Below, piece by piece: positions 63,859 to 64,000 of a stretch of 64,000 bases of DNA (within the stretch, counting starts at the first letter, position 1; every line of letters begins with the position of its first letter). The stretch comes from VRUE01 sp963728365. GTDB lineage: Bacteria > Actinomycetota > Thermoleophilia > Solirubrobacterales > 70-9. The notes under the pieces were generated by a model. It was not told the DNA's origin, did no database searches, and was given only the letters and a program-made list of their open reading frames with translations. The position numbers and the translations under genes are program-made. The DNA lies in assembly GCA_963728365.1 (NCBI GenBank), contig CAVSJI010000001.1:1860001-1924000 (forward strand), in the 5' to 3' direction.

Positions 63859-64000
63859 GTGACAGGTCCGATAGAAGGGGACAAGGCACCCTCGACGCTC
63901 ACCTTCCTGCTCTCGCAGGTGGGTGCCCACGTGGCGATGCGCTTTGCCCAGCGGATCGGCGAGCTCGACCTGCACCCGCCGCAGTTCCGCGTGATGAACG
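63859..64000 (+). CDS. MarR-family regulator, N-terminal part (cut by window end)
   Basis: 47 visible residues: FLLSQVGAHVAMRFAQRIGELDLHPPQFRVMN is the start of a MarR dimerisation helix and first winged-helix helix (region residues 15-46). GTG 63859 is taken as start; GTG 63850 in the same frame is possible. MarR proteins respond to phenolic or lipophilic effectors and often control a divergent exporter, here MMPL transporter 2. Confidence 0.75.
   Translation, partial: MTGPIEGDKAPSTLTFLLSQVGAHVAMRFAQRIGELDLHPPQFRVMN

Noticed and set aside
63708..63902. 64-residue minus-strand frame before the second MMPL gene
   Set aside because: Lies in the divergent regulatory gap, overlaps the MarR start and has no recognisable features.

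Overview
The window is uniformly GC-rich bacterial DNA with many GTG starts, ATGA/GTGA gene overlaps and several apparently leaderless starts. The actinobacterial/Gram-positive type SOS box, the imuB-DUF6504-dnaE2 mutasome, the crowd of TetR genes sharing an LPPGRHGLPRE-type preface, and huge secreted proteins with Lys/Arg/His-rich tails fit a soil actinobacterium, most likely Thermoleophilia/Solirubrobacterales. That placement is inference from gene content. I see no rRNA, tRNA, CRISPR array, insertion sequence or phage gene.

Layout. 0-6 kb: the end of ddl, a membrane Ser/Thr kinase, a DUF234-type ATPase, and a dedA-uppP-purM operon. 6-18 kb: an exopolysaccharide cluster (FlaA1/CapD-like enzyme, LytR_C protein, Wzy/WaaL-type polymerase or ligase, Wzx-type flippase, three glycosyltransferases, a phosphoglycosyl transferase, GNAT and FemAB-like acyltransferases). 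18-20.9 kb: DUF3105 protein, metF, a 0.5 kb structured non-coding gap and a crotonase. 21-27.6 kb: seven TetR-type genes, one a double TetR fusion, around pyrF. 27.6-28.3 kb: a nucleotidyltransferase with a small partner. 28.5-43.8 kb: an operon of four giant secreted proteins, a lipoprotein and a secreted protein, with GAA-rich codon use. 43.8-49.1 kb: a TetR gene and the LexA-controlled mutasome. 49.1-64 kb: DHA2 transporter, alpha/beta hydrolase, second uppP, prephenate-dehydratase-like protein, VWA protein, TetR effector domain without HTH, HxlR/MMPL pair, epimerase, lon, another HxlR, a second MMPL and the start of a MarR gene.

The strongest unexplained signal is a set of palindromic elements merged with genes. 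Class A (about 60 bp, two copies) supplies the same C-terminus, GRAAT, and the stop codon to two unrelated genes. Class B (92 bp, two copies, 86/92 identical) lies in frame inside the polysaccharide polymerase gene and dnaE2, encoding the same 31-residue Pro/Ala-rich peptide. Four of its five changed codons are silent and one pair of changes is compensatory in the hairpin. Class E (112 and 117 bp, two copies) has a conserved core inside self-complementary outer stems of unrelated sequence, and one copy gives a glycosyltransferase its last residues and stop. Single palindromes interrupt dnaE2 again (class D) and the FemAB-like gene (class C). No transposase is present, so these look like trans-mobilised, protein-tolerated palindromes comparable to Rickettsia palindromic elements.
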